This document shows positions 19,198 to 29,790 of a stretch of DNA of 64,000 nucleotides, in pieces. The notes below the pieces were generated by a model that did not search any database, was not told the DNA's origin, and saw only the letters and a program-made list of their open reading frames with translations. Made by a program: the position numbers and the translations under genes. The stretch lies in contig NZ_CP015039.1 in the NCBI RefSeq assembly GCF_002079305.1, forward strand, positions 3,333,501-3,397,500, read 5' to 3'. Source of the DNA: Rhodovulum sp. P5 (lineage in GTDB: Bacteria; Pseudomonadota; Alphaproteobacteria; Rhodobacterales; Rhodobacteraceae). Position 1 is the stretch's first letter; the number at the start of each line of letters is the position of its first letter.

Positions 19198-20769
19198 TCA
19201 GTCCCGCGCCAGCGCGTCCTCGATCAGCGTGACGGTTTCATCGACACCGTAAAGCGCGATGAAGCCGCCGAAGCGCGGGCCCTGGCTGGCGCCAAGCAGC
19301 ACCTCGTAAAGCGCCTTGAACCAGTCGCGCAGGTTTTCGAACCCATGGTCCTTGCCGACGGCGAAGACGAGGCTTTGCAATTCCTCGGCGTCAAGGCCGC
19401 CCTCCCACGCCTTCAGGCGGGCCGATAGGTCCTCCATCGCTGCGCGTTCCTGTTCGTCGGGGGCGCGGAATTCGCGGGTGGGGGCCACGAAGTCGCGGAA
19501 ATAGCGCACCGCGAATGTCGCCGCCTGATCGAGGTCGGGATGGGTTTCGGGCGAGGCTTCGGGCGCATAGCGCCGGATGAACCCCCACAACCCGTCCTTG
19601 TCCGTGGCCCCGGCGACCGAGGCGAGGTTCAGCAGCATCGCAAAGGGGACGACCATCCGGCTTTCGGGCGGATTGCCGTTGTGGATGTGCCAGACCGGGT
19701 TGGCCAGTTGCGCCTTGAGGTCCTGATCGGGAAAGGCCTTGAGCTGCTGGTGGTATTCGTCCACCGCCTTGGGGATCACGTCGAAATGCAGCCGCTTCGC
19801 CGTCTTGGGCTTCTGGTACATGAAATAGGACAGCGACTCGGTGGCCGCATAGGTCAACCACTCGTCGATCGAGATCCCGTTGCCCGATGATTTCGAGATC
19901 TTGGCCCCTTCGGCATCGAGGAACAGCTCATAGCTGAAATGGTTCGGCGGCGTGCCCCCCAACGCCCGGCAGATCGCGTCGTAGATCTTTTCGTTGGTGG
20001 CGTGTTCCTTGCCGTACATTTCGAAGTCGACACCCAGCGCCGCCCAGCGCGCGCCGAAGTCGGGCTTCCACTGCAGCTTGACGTTGCCGCCCGTGACCGG
20101 GAGCGTCCATTCGCGCCCGTCCTCGTCGTCGAAGGTGATCTCGCCCTTCGACCCGTCCACGTTTTTCATCGGCACGTACAGCACGCGGCCCGTTTCGGGG
20201 TGGATCGGCAGGAAGATCGAATAGGTCTGCTGCCGCTCCTCGCGCAGCGATTTCAGCATGATCTCCATCAGCCGGTCATAGCGCTCGGCGGCGCGCAGAA
20301 GCACCTCATCGAACTGCCCCGAGGCATAGAATTCACGGGCCGAGTAGAATTCGTATTCGAACCCGAAGGTGTCGAGAAACCGCCGCAGCATGGCGTTGTT
20401 GTGGTGGCCGAAGCTTTCGAACTCTCCGAACGGGTCGGGCACGCTTGTCAGCGGCTTCTGGATGTTGGCGCGCAGCATCTCCTGGTTCGGGACGTTGTCG
20501 GGAACCTTGCGCATCCCGTCTAGGTCGTCGGAAAAACAGATCAGCCGGGTGGGGATGTCGCTGATCGCCTCGAACGCGCGGCGGATCATCGTGGTGCGCA
20601 GCACTTCGCCGAAGGTGCCGATATGGGGCAGGCCGGACGGGCCATACCCCGTCTCGAACAGGACATAGCCCTTTTCCGGCGGCGTCTTTTCCACGCGTTT
20701 CAAGAGCTTGCGCGCTTCTTCGAAGGGCCAGGCCTTGGAACTCATCGCGGCGTCGCGCAGATCGGACAT
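19198..20769 (-). CDS. lysS: Lysyl-tRNA synthetase, class I
   Basis: Charges tRNA-Lys. The 523-residue protein is of the class I (Rossmann) type found in archaea and alphaproteobacteria. It has the HIGH-like motif [16 protein letters not shown] near residue 50 and the KMSKS-like motif [14 protein letters not shown] near 290. An in-frame ATG at 20745 (MSSKAWPF) is an alternative start. Neighbours are unrelated; transcription is divergent from the TerB-like gene. Confidence 0.97.
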   Translation of the reverse strand: MSDLRDAAMSSKAWPFEEARKLLKRVEKTPPEKGYVLFETGYGPSGLPHIGTFGEVLRTTMIRRAFEAISDIPTRLICFSDDLDGMRKVPDNVPNQEMLRANIQKPLTSVPDPFGEFESFGHHNNAMLRRFLDTFGFEYEFYSAREFYASGQFDEVLLRAAERYDRLMEIMLKSLREERQQTYSIFLPIHPETGRVLYVPMKNVDGSKGEITFDDEDGREWTLPVTGGNVKLQWKPDFGARWAALGVDFEMYGKEHATNEKIYDAICRALGGTPPNHFSYELFLDAEGAKISKSSGNGISIDEWLTYAATESLSYFMYQKPKTAKRLHFDVIPKAVDEYHQQLKAFPDQDLKAQLANPVWHIHNGNPPESRMVVPFAMLLNLASVAGATDKDGLWGFIRRYAPEASPETHPDLDQAATFAVRYFRDFVAPTREFRAPDEQERAAMEDLSARLKAWEGGLDAEELQSLVFAVGKDHGFENLRDWFKALYEVLLGASQGPRFGGFIALYGVDETVTLIEDALARD

Positions 20770-20881
20770 GTCATCACTCCAGACGGGCCGGACCCCATGC
20801 CCGGCAAGGCGCGACTCCTATTGCCCGTCCCGCCTGCCGTCAATATTCTGCGCCGCAACAAGAGACTGGAAGGAGGCGGGA

Positions 20882-21304
20882 TTGACATCCACCCAAGCGC
20901 CGATAACCGCGCAGGATGCGCTGGTTGCCATCATGATCGCGGTGTCCGCATCGGATGAAAACATCCGAACCGCGGAACTTGTCAGCATCGAACGGATGGT
21001 GGACCACCTTCCGGTGTTCGCCGATTACGATCAGGACCGTATCCGCGTGGTCGCCCAGACCGTGCTGGAGTTGTTCGAGGAATACGAAGGTTTGGATGCG
21101 CTGTTCGGTCTGGTTCGGGACGCTTTGCCCGAGAAGCTGTATGAAACAGCCTATGTCATGGCCTGCGATGTCGCCGCGGCCGACGGCAAGCTGGGAGAGC
21201 AGGAACTGCGTCTCTTGGCGGAAATCCGGTATGAGCTGAACATCGACCGGCTGGCCGGGGCGGCCATCGAACGCGCGGCGCGCGCGCGTCACCGGGTGCT
21301 GTGA
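20882..21304 (+). CDS. TerB-like (tellurite-resistance family) protein
   Basis: 140 aa from TTG 20882, chosen because a strong GGAAGGAGGCGGG site precedes it and residues upstream look non-coding. The all-helical protein has the TerB pattern ALVAIMIAVSASDENIRTAELVSIERMV and, later, YVMACDVAAADGKLGEQELRLLAEI, with paired acidic metal-binding loops (ASDEN and AADGK). No other ter genes are nearby, so involvement in tellurite resistance is doubtful; the role is unknown. Confidence 0.8.
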   Translation: MTSTQAPITAQDALVAIMIAVSASDENIRTAELVSIERMVDHLPVFADYDQDRIRVVAQTVLELFEEYEGLDALFGLVRDALPEKLYETAYVMACDVAAADGKLGEQELRLLAEIRYELNIDRLAGAAIERAARARHRVL

Positions 21305-21305
21305 C

Positions 21306-21674
21306 ATGGTGCCGGTGGACGTGCCGGGCCGGTTCTGGCCTTTTGCGGATGCTTTCGTGGCGGGGGCGACCGTGGTGATCGACCGGCCAAAGGGGTCGGG
21401 TCATCCGCGCTTTCCCCAGATCACCTATCCGCTGGATTATGGCTATCTGGAGGGGACGCAGGCCATCGATGGCGGCGGCGTCGATATCTGGCGGGGCAGC
21501 CTGTCGGGGGGCCGTGTGACCGGGGTCATCGCCTCGATGGACCTGATGAAACGGGATGGGGAACTGAAGCTTCTGATCGCCTGCACGGCCGAGGAGATGG
21601 AGGTCATCCTTGCCTTCCACAACCAGGCGGATTTCGTGGCCGGGGCGCTGATCGAACGGCCAGCCGGGGTTTGA
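21306..21674 (+). CDS. Short inorganic-pyrophosphatase-like protein
   Basis: 122 aa, one base past the previous stop, so likely co-translated. Motifs match family I soluble pyrophosphatase: VVIDRPKGSGHPRFPQITYPLDYGYLEGT followed by DGGGVDIWRG, which supplies Asp and Tyr residues of the metal/PPi site. It is about 50 residues shorter than E. coli Ppa and lacks the usual DxDxxDVL motif (here DGGGVDI), so substrate and activity may differ. Confidence 0.8.
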   Translation: MVPVDVPGRFWPFADAFVAGATVVIDRPKGSGHPRFPQITYPLDYGYLEGTQAIDGGGVDIWRGSLSGGRVTGVIASMDLMKRDGELKLLIACTAEEMEVILAFHNQADFVAGALIERPAGV

Positions 21675-21680
21675 CGGCCC

Positions 21681-23045
21681 CTAGCGGGCCGTTGCCGATC
21701 CATGGTGGCGCCAGAACCGCGCCATCATCAACACGCCCGCCAGCGCCAGACCCGATGCGAGCCCGAGCCACACGCCAATGCCCTGAAAGTTCAGGACAAA
21801 CCCCAGGACATAGGCGACGGGCAACCCGACCAGCCAATAGCTGATGGCGGCCATGACCATCGGTGCGCGGGTGTCCTGCACCCCGCGCAGAAGGCCAAGC
21901 GCCATCACCTGCGCAGCATCGACAAGCTGAAACAGCGCTGCGGCCGCCAAGAGCGCGGTGCCGATGGCCAGCACCTCCGCGCTGTCAGGAGAGGCGGGGT
22001 CGAGAAACAGCCCGACAAGGGGCGCGGGGTAGCCGAGAAACAGAACGACCGAGGCGGCCACGGCGCCCCCGGACAGTGCCAGGACCGTCACCGCGCCGCG
22101 CCGAAGGGCGACGCTGTCGCCTTGCCCGAAGGCGCGGCCCGCCCGGATCGTGGCGACATTGGAAAGCCCCAGATGCACCATGAATACCGCAGAGGCGATT
22201 TGGAGTGCGATGCCGTGCGCGGCCAGCGTCAGGGGGCCAAGCCATCCCATCATCACCGATGACATCGCGAACAGGCCGACCTCTGCGAGATTGGTCAGCC
22301 CGATTGGCCAGCCCAGGCGGAAGACGCTGGCAAGGGCATCCCGGTCCGGTCGCCAGAAGCGTTGAAACAGCCTGTGGTCGGGAAAGGCCCGGGCGGCATA
22401 GACGATCAGCAGGACCATCGACACAAGGTGCACCAGCACCGAGGCCAGCGCCGCCCCCCTTATGCCAAGCTCCAGCGCGCCGAAATGGCCGAAGATCAGA
22501 ACATAATTCCCCGCGATATTGACCGCGACGGCGCCAAGCGTGACCCACAGAACGACCCGGGTGTGTTCCAGCGCGGCAAGGTGGCTTTTCAGGACCATGA
22601 CCACGAGGGCGGGAATGATCGCAGGCCCCGTGATCGTCAGGTATTGCTGGGCCAGCCGGGCGATTCCGGGGTCCTGTCCGCCGCTGAGAAACAGCCGTTC
22701 GGCGAACAGAAAGACGGGCACGGTCAGCAGCCCGAAACCGATTGAAATCCAAAGGCCCATACGCGTTGCGCGGCGCGCCTGCGTTTCGTCCCCGGCCCCA
22801 AGCGCGGCAGCCACCATCGGCATCACCGCCCATGCAAAGCCCGACCCCATGATGAACAACACGAAGAAGAGCGAGGCGCCAAGCACCTCGGCCGCCAGCG
22901 TTTCGACATCGTAGCGGCCCAGCATCACCGCATCGGTCAACGTGATCGCGAACTGCGCCAGATGGCTGCCGATCAGCGGCAGGCCCAGCGCCAGCGCTGC
23001 ACGCAGATGCGAAAGATAGCCCTGGGGGGACGCCGCCGTGGTCAT
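21681..23045 (-). CDS. MATE-family multidrug efflux transporter
   Basis: 454 aa with about twelve hydrophobic segments arranged as two repeats. The MATE start (ALALGLPLIGSHLAQFAITLTDAVMLGRYD) and the second-half VGLFAMSSVMMGWLG and LGLSNVATIRAGRAFGQGD motifs are present. It exports cationic drugs, or other small organic molecules, against a Na+ or H+ gradient. Convergent with the pyrophosphatase-like gene (6 bp apart). Confidence 0.95.
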   Translation of the reverse strand: MTTAASPQGYLSHLRAALALGLPLIGSHLAQFAITLTDAVMLGRYDVETLAAEVLGASLFFVLFIMGSGFAWAVMPMVAAALGAGDETQARRATRMGLWISIGFGLLTVPVFLFAERLFLSGGQDPGIARLAQQYLTITGPAIIPALVVMVLKSHLAALEHTRVVLWVTLGAVAVNIAGNYVLIFGHFGALELGIRGAALASVLVHLVSMVLLIVYAARAFPDHRLFQRFWRPDRDALASVFRLGWPIGLTNLAEVGLFAMSSVMMGWLGPLTLAAHGIALQIASAVFMVHLGLSNVATIRAGRAFGQGDSVALRRGAVTVLALSGGAVAASVVLFLGYPAPLVGLFLDPASPDSAEVLAIGTALLAAAALFQLVDAAQVMALGLLRGVQDTRAPMVMAAISYWLVGLPVAYVLGFVLNFQGIGVWLGLASGLALAGVLMMARFWRHHGSATAR

Positions 23046-23144
23046 GCCGGGGGCTTAGCCTTGGGCTATCAACCCGGCAAGTGGCAACCGGCCGTGCCGT
23101 CGCGACACGCGCCGATGCCGAACGCGATCCGAGCCCTTACGTGA

Positions 23145-23192
23145 CCCGAAAACCGGCGCTTTTCGGGGCGGGCGTGGTCAGGAAATCCTGAC
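23145..23192. repeat. Two adjacent hairpins, alphaproteobacterial-type palindrome
   Basis: CCCGAAAA (23145-23152) pairs perfectly with TTTTCGGG (23160-23167). GTCAGG (23177-23182) pairs with CCTGAC (23187-23192). The first, CCGAAAACCGG-type arm resembles from memory a palindrome dispersed through alphaproteobacterial intergenic DNA. The rest of the 23046-23578 gap holds the promoters of the two divergent genes, but I could not pick a convincing -35/-10 pair. Confidence 0.55.
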
Positions 23193-23578
23193 TTTGCCGT
23201 CATGGTGGGGGCATGCGACGAGAGTGATTCTAAGCAGGCGGTCACGTCTTGTCCCCCGACAGCCCCAATGCGACTCGCTGCCGCAATCCTTGCGTGAATC
23301 CGGCCTTTCGATGTCATTCCTGAGGCGAGGCCCCGTCTGTCACGCTGCTGTTCCTGCTTGTCGCGATGTGGCGAAAAACCATTTATTGTCAGCGCATTAA
23401 GCCCCTTTCTCGCTTGCCCGTGCGGGGGGCGGCGACCCGTTGAAAAAGTAAAAAAAACGTTGATTGGAACGGTCACATGTGGGACATTATTCCTATGACT
23501 ACGGGGAGGGGGCTCTCATGTGGAATCTATGTGGGTATGCTTGCCTCAATGATTTGGGAAAGAAATAGGACGTCTGAT

Positions 23579-24319
23579 ATGACAAACCTGAAATTCTCCA
23601 AAGCCATGGCGTTCGGGCTTTGCTCGTCGCTTGTGGCGCTGATGGCGGTTCCGGCCTCTGCGCTGACGGTCCGGATTACCGATAACACTGCGTCCTCGTT
23701 CCTGGTGGCTGACGGCGGTGCACTCGACGCCGACGGCATTGCCAACAACGAGGTGACCTTCGAATGTGCCGCATGCGGCGGCGTGGCTGGCTGGTCGTCG
23801 GTCTCTGTCGACGCGTCGGCAACCCCGGCGGCCAACGTTGGTCTGCCCGGCATCCTGAACGTGCTGAACCTGAGCGTCGATGCGACCAGCCCGACTGTCG
23901 CCTCGCTGGTTATCGAAGCGACCCAGACGGGTATGACCTTCAACCAGATCGCGGCCTTCTGGGAACAGTATCACCAGGCGACCGGCAACGTCAGCAACAC
24001 GACGGGTGGCGGCACCTACTCGATCGAAGCCTGGTATGACGCGAGCAACACCGCGTTCGGCTATGGCAGCCAGATCGACGGCACCTTCGCCGGTGGCACC
24101 GGCGTTGCAGCCTTCAGCGCTTCGGACAGCGACCCGGCCGCGAACACGACGTTCTCGATGACGACGCGGATCGAAATCAGTCATTTCGGCAGCAGCGTCA
24201 CGTCGCAGATCGACTCGCAGGCGCACATCGTTGCCTCCGAAATCCCGGTTCCGGCCGCTGGCTTCCTTCTGGTCGGTGCGCTTGGCCTGATCGGTGCTGC
24301 GTCGCGCCGCAAGGGTTAA
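23579..24319 (+). CDS. Exported protein with VPLPA-CTERM sorting signal
   Basis: 246 aa. It has a signal peptide (KFSKAMAFGLCSSLVALMAVPASA, cleaved after ASA) and a low-complexity beta-rich body. The C-terminal tripartite tail has the motif IPVPAAG, a hydrophobic segment and a basic SRRKG end. This is the VPLPA/PEP-CTERM architecture, in which a membrane protease removes the tail. A CEACGG-type Cys pair (ECAACGG) may form a disulfide. ATG 23579 was chosen over an upstream in-frame start because the signal peptide begins there. A strong terminator follows. The function of the mature protein is unknown. Confidence 0.85.
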   Translation: MTNLKFSKAMAFGLCSSLVALMAVPASALTVRITDNTASSFLVADGGALDADGIANNEVTFECAACGGVAGWSSVSVDASATPAANVGLPGILNVLNLSVDATSPTVASLVIEATQTGMTFNQIAAFWEQYHQATGNVSNTTGGGTYSIEAWYDASNTAFGYGSQIDGTFAGGTGVAAFSASDSDPAANTTFSMTTRIEISHFGSSVTSQIDSQAHIVASEIPVPAAGFLLVGALGLIGAASRRKG

Positions 24320-24344
24320 GAAACCAATTTTGAATTCTTGAAGA

Positions 24345-24369
24345 GCGGCGGGTTTTCCCGCCGCTTTTT
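24345..24369 (+). terminator. Rho-independent terminator of the VPLPA-CTERM gene
   Basis: GCGGCGGG (24345-24352), loop TTTT, CCCGCCGC (24357-24364), then TTTTT. It lies 26 bp after the stop codon. Confidence 0.92.
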
Positions 24370-24449
24370 CTATGCGCCGCGGTGCCATTGCCTGAACCGG
24401 GGACTGCTGCTCTAATACGGGTCAATCAACCGAAAAGAGCAGTAACCCA

Positions 24450-26411
24450 ATGGCCGACGATCTCCTATCCTCTTCCAGCAATGAAACCTCCTATGATGCT
24501 TCGTCCATCGAGGTGTTGGAGGGGCTGGAGCCCGTCCGCAAACGCCCAGGCATGTATATCGGCGGCACCGATGACCGGGCGTTGCACCACCTTGTGGCCG
24601 AGGTTCTGGACAACGCGATGGACGAGGCCGTGGCAGGCCATGCCACCCGGATCGAGGTCGAACTGCACGAGGACCACTCGGTCACCATCCGTGACAACGG
24701 GCGCGGTATCCCCGTCGACCCGCACCCGAAGTTTCCCGACAAGTCCGCGTTGGAGGTGATCCTGTGCACACTGCACGCGGGCGGCAAGTTTTCCGGCAAG
24801 GCGTATCAGACCTCCGGTGGCCTGCACGGCGTGGGGGTGTCGGTCGTCAACGCCCTGTCGGACCGTCTGCGGGTCGAGGTTGCCCGGAACCGCGAACTCT
24901 TCGCGCAGGAGTTTTCTCGCGGCATCCCGCAAGGCCCGTTGGAAAAGCTCGGGCCCACCCCCAACCGCCGCGGCACCACCGTCACCTTCCACGCGGATGA
25001 GGATATCTTCGGCAGCCACCGTTTCAAACCCGCGCGGCTGTTCAAGATGGCCCGGTCCAAGGCGTACCTGTTTTCGGGGGTCGAGATTCGCTGGAAATCC
25101 GCGCTGCCGGACGGGGACATGGCGCAGGAGGCCGTGTTCCACTTCCCCGGGGGGTTGTCGGACTACCTGACCGAAACGCTGGGCGCGGCATCGACCTATT
25201 CCGACCGGCCCTTTGCCGGGAAGGTCGGTTTCCAGGAGAAGTTCGGGCAGCCGGGCAGCGTCGAATGGGCGATCAACTGGACGCCCTCGCGCGACGGGTT
25301 CATCCACTCTTACTGCAACACGGTGCCCACGCCCGAGGGCGGCACGCATGAGGCCGGGTTCTGGGCCGCGATCCTGAAAGGCATCCGCGCCTATGGCGAA
25401 CTGGCGTCGAACCGCAAGGCCGCGCAGATCACGCGGGACGACCTGATGGGGGGCGGTTGTGCGGTTGTGTCCACCTTCATCCGCGAACCGGAATTCGTGG
25501 GCCAGACCAAGGACCGGCTGGCCACGACAGAGGCCGCCCGGCTGGTGGAAGGCGCGGTCAGGGACCATTTCGACCACTGGCTGGCGTCGGACACGAAATC
25601 GGCGGGCGCGATCCTCGATTTCCTCGTCCTGCGGGCCGAGGAACGCCTGCGCCGCCGGGCGGAGAAGGAAACCGCCCGGAAATCGGCCACCAAGCGGCTG
25701 CGCCTGCCGGGCAAGCTGGTCGATTGCTCCAACACCGCGCGGGAGGGGACGGAGCTGTTCATCGTGGAGGGCGACAGCGCGGGTGGGTCGGCCAAGATGG
25801 CGCGGGACCGGAAGACACAGGCGCTCTTGCCGCTCCGGGGCAAGATCCTGAACGTGCTGGGGGCGGCGTCCTCTAAACTCGGCAGCAACGCAGAGATCAA
25901 CGACCTGACGCAGGCGCTGGGCACCGGCATCGGGACGCGGTTCAACATCGACGACCTGCGCTATGACAAGGTCATCATCATGACCGACGCGGATGTGGAC
26001 GGGGCGCATATCGCCAGCCTGTTGATGACCTTCTTCTTCACCCAGATGCGCCCGCTGATCGACCACGGGCATCTTTATCTGGCTTGCCCGCCCTTGTTTC
26101 GCCTGACCCAAGGGGCGCGGCGCATCTATGCGCTGGACGAGGCGGAAAAGGCGATGTGGCTGGAAAAGGGTCTGGGCGGCAAGGGCAAGATCGACGTCTC
26201 CCGCTTTAAAGGCTTGGGCGAGATGGACGCGAAGGATTTGAAGGAAACGACGATGGACCCCGCCAGTCGCAAACTGATCCGCGTGTCCATCGACGAGGAC
26301 GAACCGGGCGAAACCGCTGATCTGGTGGAGCGCCTGATGGGCAAGAAACCGGAATTGCGGTTCCAGTATATTCAGGAGAATGCGCGGTTCGTGGAGGAGG
26401 TGGATGTTTAG
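24450..26411 (+). CDS. parE: DNA topoisomerase IV subunit B
   Basis: 653 aa; the ATPase subunit that with ParC separates daughter chromosomes. The GHKL fold (EVLDNAMDEA, RDNGRGIPVD, GGLHGVGVSVVNALS) spans about 40-200, the transducer follows, and the TOPRIM domain (EGDSAGGSAKMARDRKTQALLPLRGK, then DADVDGAHI) lies at about 430-530. The C-terminal tail is the short ParE/GyrB type without the E. coli GyrB insert. The stop is directly followed by an A+T-rich reading frame. Confidence 0.95.
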   Translation: MADDLLSSSSNETSYDASSIEVLEGLEPVRKRPGMYIGGTDDRALHHLVAEVLDNAMDEAVAGHATRIEVELHEDHSVTIRDNGRGIPVDPHPKFPDKSALEVILCTLHAGGKFSGKAYQTSGGLHGVGVSVVNALSDRLRVEVARNRELFAQEFSRGIPQGPLEKLGPTPNRRGTTVTFHADEDIFGSHRFKPARLFKMARSKAYLFSGVEIRWKSALPDGDMAQEAVFHFPGGLSDYLTETLGAASTYSDRPFAGKVGFQEKFGQPGSVEWAINWTPSRDGFIHSYCNTVPTPEGGTHEAGFWAAILKGIRAYGELASNRKAAQITRDDLMGGGCAVVSTFIREPEFVGQTKDRLATTEAARLVEGAVRDHFDHWLASDTKSAGAILDFLVLRAEERLRRRAEKETARKSATKRLRLPGKLVDCSNTAREGTELFIVEGDSAGGSAKMARDRKTQALLPLRGKILNVLGAASSKLGSNAEINDLTQALGTGIGTRFNIDDLRYDKVIIMTDADVDGAHIASLLMTFFFTQMRPLIDHGHLYLACPPLFRLTQGARRIYALDEAEKAMWLEKGLGGKGKIDVSRFKGLGEMDAKDLKETTMDPASRKLIRVSIDEDEPGETADLVERLMGKKPELRFQYIQENARFVEEVDV

Positions 26412-26978
26412 GTGTTGGTAGACCCATTTTTGCTTCATCTTCATATCTCTGAAATCCAACGGAAATCCGAGATGGTGAGGGGATCAGCGCAGGCGCTAGA
26501 AAAAACCCTCACAACTAGCGCGCCGGTAAATCATGTATTCTTTTATTTGCATAGTATATTGTTTAACTCTGCGGCGGTGTCCCTGTCCTTCTTCCCTCCT
26601 CGAAAAAAATACTCTGCAAGAGGGGCAGCACTACGTGCGGCGTTCTCCTCCTGTGAGAACTTGAACGTGTTAAAAGATCGCTCGCTTAGGGATCATATAG
26701 TGCATTTTGATGAGCGGCTTGATGACTGGTACCGGGAATCGAAATATAAGAATATTGCGCACGGGCTAATTGGGCCTAGAGACATGGTTGGTGGTCCCTC
26801 AATTGACACGGTCGATATTTTCGAACATTACATACCGAGTGAGGGGGTCTATATTTTTCGCGGAGATGAGTTTAATATCGTAAAATTAGTGAAATGCATA
26901 GATAGTGTGCATGTTTTGGCGGGGGATATTTGCAAGTATCATTGGGCTGATGAGCGGTTTATCTTGGCGTTGTCTTAG
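26412..26978 (+). CDS. Unknown A+T-rich gene directly after parE, HEPN-like motif
   Basis: 188 aa if GTG 26412 (the base after the parE stop) starts it, or 168 aa from ATG 26472. I do not know the family. The protein is mostly helical with a conserved-looking SLRDHIVHFDERLDDWY segment near residue 91. Arg93-x4-His98 fits the R-x4-6-H signature of HEPN ribonucleases, with the caveat that such a short motif occurs by chance. The DNA is clearly A+T-richer than parE, which points to horizontal origin. It would be translated by read-through of the parE message. Confidence 0.65.
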   Translation: MLVDPFLLHLHISEIQRKSEMVRGSAQALEKTLTTSAPVNHVFFYLHSILFNSAAVSLSFFPPRKKYSARGAALRAAFSSCENLNVLKDRSLRDHIVHFDERLDDWYRESKYKNIAHGLIGPRDMVGGPSIDTVDIFEHYIPSEGVYIFRGDEFNIVKLVKCIDSVHVLAGDICKYHWADERFILALS

Positions 26979-27124
26979 GTTAAAATAATGTCGATTTGAC
27001 CTCGCCGTCTTGGGGGCTGCCCTCAAAGGGCGTGACAACAGCGCCACCCTCCCTGCGGCCCGCAAGCCCCTTGCCTTTCCGCCAGCCTCCGCCACACTCG
27101 CCCTGAACAGGGGAGGAAACGCGC

Positions 27125-27838
27125 ATGTGTTGGAGCGCCGATGTATCGCTTGCCATGGTGGGGCTTGGGGCCGTGGCAACCGGGGTCACCCTCTGGCGGG
27201 GGGAGAAGGCGGGCATCTGGGCGACGCTGGGCTATTTCACCTTCATGGAGGGGTTACAGGCCGCAGGCTACGCCGTGGTCGATGACTGCGGCAACCCGGC
27301 CAATACCTCTGTCACGCTGCTGTCTTACCTGCATATCGCGTTCCAGCCCTTTTTCATCAACGCCTTCGCCATGGCGCTGATCCCCTATGCGTTGCCCAAG
27401 GTCGTGCGCCAGGCGGTCTGGGCCGTTTGCGCGGCCGCCGCGGCCTTCATGGTGGCGCAACTGATCCCGTTGGAGTCCTTGGGCAAATGCGCCCCCGGCT
27501 CGGTCCTGTGTGGCGAGCGGATGTGCACCGTGACCGGCACATGGCATATCGGGTGGGAGGTGCCGCTGAACGGGCTGACCGGCCTTGGCTATGAAGTCAT
27601 GGGCCGGCTGTTCCAGTTCCCCAGTTACCTGATTGCCGGGTTCGTCGTGCCGCTGCTGTACGGGGCGTGGCGCTTCGTTCTCTTCCACGCGATTGCGGGG
27701 CCCGGGCTGGCGCTGATGCTGACCTCGAACGCGAACGAGATGCCGGCGGTCTGGTGCCTGTTCTCCATCGGGATCGTGCTGACGGGGATGAGCCCGCTGA
27801 TCCGCCGCAAGATGGCCGGGCCGCGCGCGGCGGCGTAA
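27125..27838 (+). CDS. DUF5765-like polytopic membrane protein
   Basis: 237 aa starting MCWSADVSLAMV, a beginning typical of DUF5765. There are about seven hydrophobic segments, with paired cysteines in loops (DDCGNP, GKCAPGSVLCGERMCTV). It is predicted to lie in the inner membrane; function unknown. A GGGGAGGAAAC ribosome site precedes the start. The DUF1194 gene follows 59 bp later on the same strand. Confidence 0.8.
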   Translation: MCWSADVSLAMVGLGAVATGVTLWRGEKAGIWATLGYFTFMEGLQAAGYAVVDDCGNPANTSVTLLSYLHIAFQPFFINAFAMALIPYALPKVVRQAVWAVCAAAAAFMVAQLIPLESLGKCAPGSVLCGERMCTVTGTWHIGWEVPLNGLTGLGYEVMGRLFQFPSYLIAGFVVPLLYGAWRFVLFHAIAGPGLALMLTSNANEMPAVWCLFSIGIVLTGMSPLIRRKMAGPRAAA

Positions 27839-27897
27839 GGTCTGGCCGGTGCGGGGCGGCGGGCTATCTGATCGGTGACCCGGATGGAGCCCTCCCC

Positions 27898-28611
27898 ATG
27901 CTGCGCCGCCTTGCCCTTGCCCTGACCCTGTTGGCCGCCCCCGCCACGGCGGAGGATGTGGAACTGGAACTCGTGCTGCTGGCCGACGCGTCCGGTTCCA
28001 TCGACATGGCCGAAATCCGGTTTCAGCGGCAGGGCTATGCCGAGGCGATCACCGACCCGGCGGTCCTGTCGGCCATCGCCAACACCGCCTATGGTCGGAT
28101 TGCCGTCACCTATGTGGAATGGGCGAGTGCCGGAGAGGAACATGTCGTCGTGCCCTGGACGATCGTCGGTGGGGCCGAGGATGCCGCACGGTTTGCCGAA
28201 GACCTGATGATCCCGCCGCGCATGGCCTTTGGGCGCAATTCCATCGGCTCCGCCCTGCTGAAGGGCAAGGCGTTGATCGAGGAGAACGCGATCGAGGGCT
28301 GGCGCAAGGTGATCGATTTCTCGGGCGACAGCGCGAACAACTGGAACGGCCCGACGATTGCCGAGGCGCGGGCCGAGGTGCTGGAGGGCGGCATCACCAT
28401 CAACGGGCTGGCCATCCTGTGCCGCTTTTGCAATGGCCGGCCGTCGGGCGCGGATCTGGAACGGCTGTACCAGGAGCGGATCATCGGCGGGCTGGGCGCC
28501 TTCGTGGTGACCGCCGATACGGAGGACAGCTTTGCCGAGGCGGTCAAGCGCAAGCTGATCCTTGAGATCTCGGGGGAGATGCCGGGGCGCAGTTTCGCGG
28601 CGGCCGAATAG
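27898..28611 (+). CDS. DUF1194 (von Willebrand A-like) exported protein, second copy
   Basis: 237 aa. A signal peptide (RRLALALTLLAAPATA) precedes a von Willebrand A-like core beginning ELVLLADASGSID, with the MIDAS DxSxS motif. Later blocks are VIDFSGDSANNWNG and GITINGLAIL. It shares these with the paralogue at 13968-14660. Probably periplasmic. The gene converges on ilvC with a shared terminator between them. Confidence 0.88.
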   Translation: MLRRLALALTLLAAPATAEDVELELVLLADASGSIDMAEIRFQRQGYAEAITDPAVLSAIANTAYGRIAVTYVEWASAGEEHVVVPWTIVGGAEDAARFAEDLMIPPRMAFGRNSIGSALLKGKALIEENAIEGWRKVIDFSGDSANNWNGPTIAEARAEVLEGGITINGLAILCRFCNGRPSGADLERLYQERIIGGLGAFVVTADTEDSFAEAVKRKLILEISGEMPGRSFAAAE

Positions 28612-28640
28612 AAAAGGCCCCGGCGATCATGCCGGGGCCT
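28611..28640 (-). terminator. Rho-independent terminator of ilvC
   Basis: AGGCCCCGGC (28615-28624) and GCCGGGGCCT (28631-28640) form a perfect 10-bp stem with a 6-nt loop. On the minus strand it is followed by TTTTC, so it ends ilvC; it may also stop the convergent DUF1194 transcript. Confidence 0.88.
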
Positions 28641-28662
28641 GCATCACCGGGTCTGGCCCGGA

Positions 28663-29790
<1,128 letters not shown>

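Noticed and set aside
24465..26459. 664-residue frame opposite parE
   Set aside because: Shadow of a certain gene.
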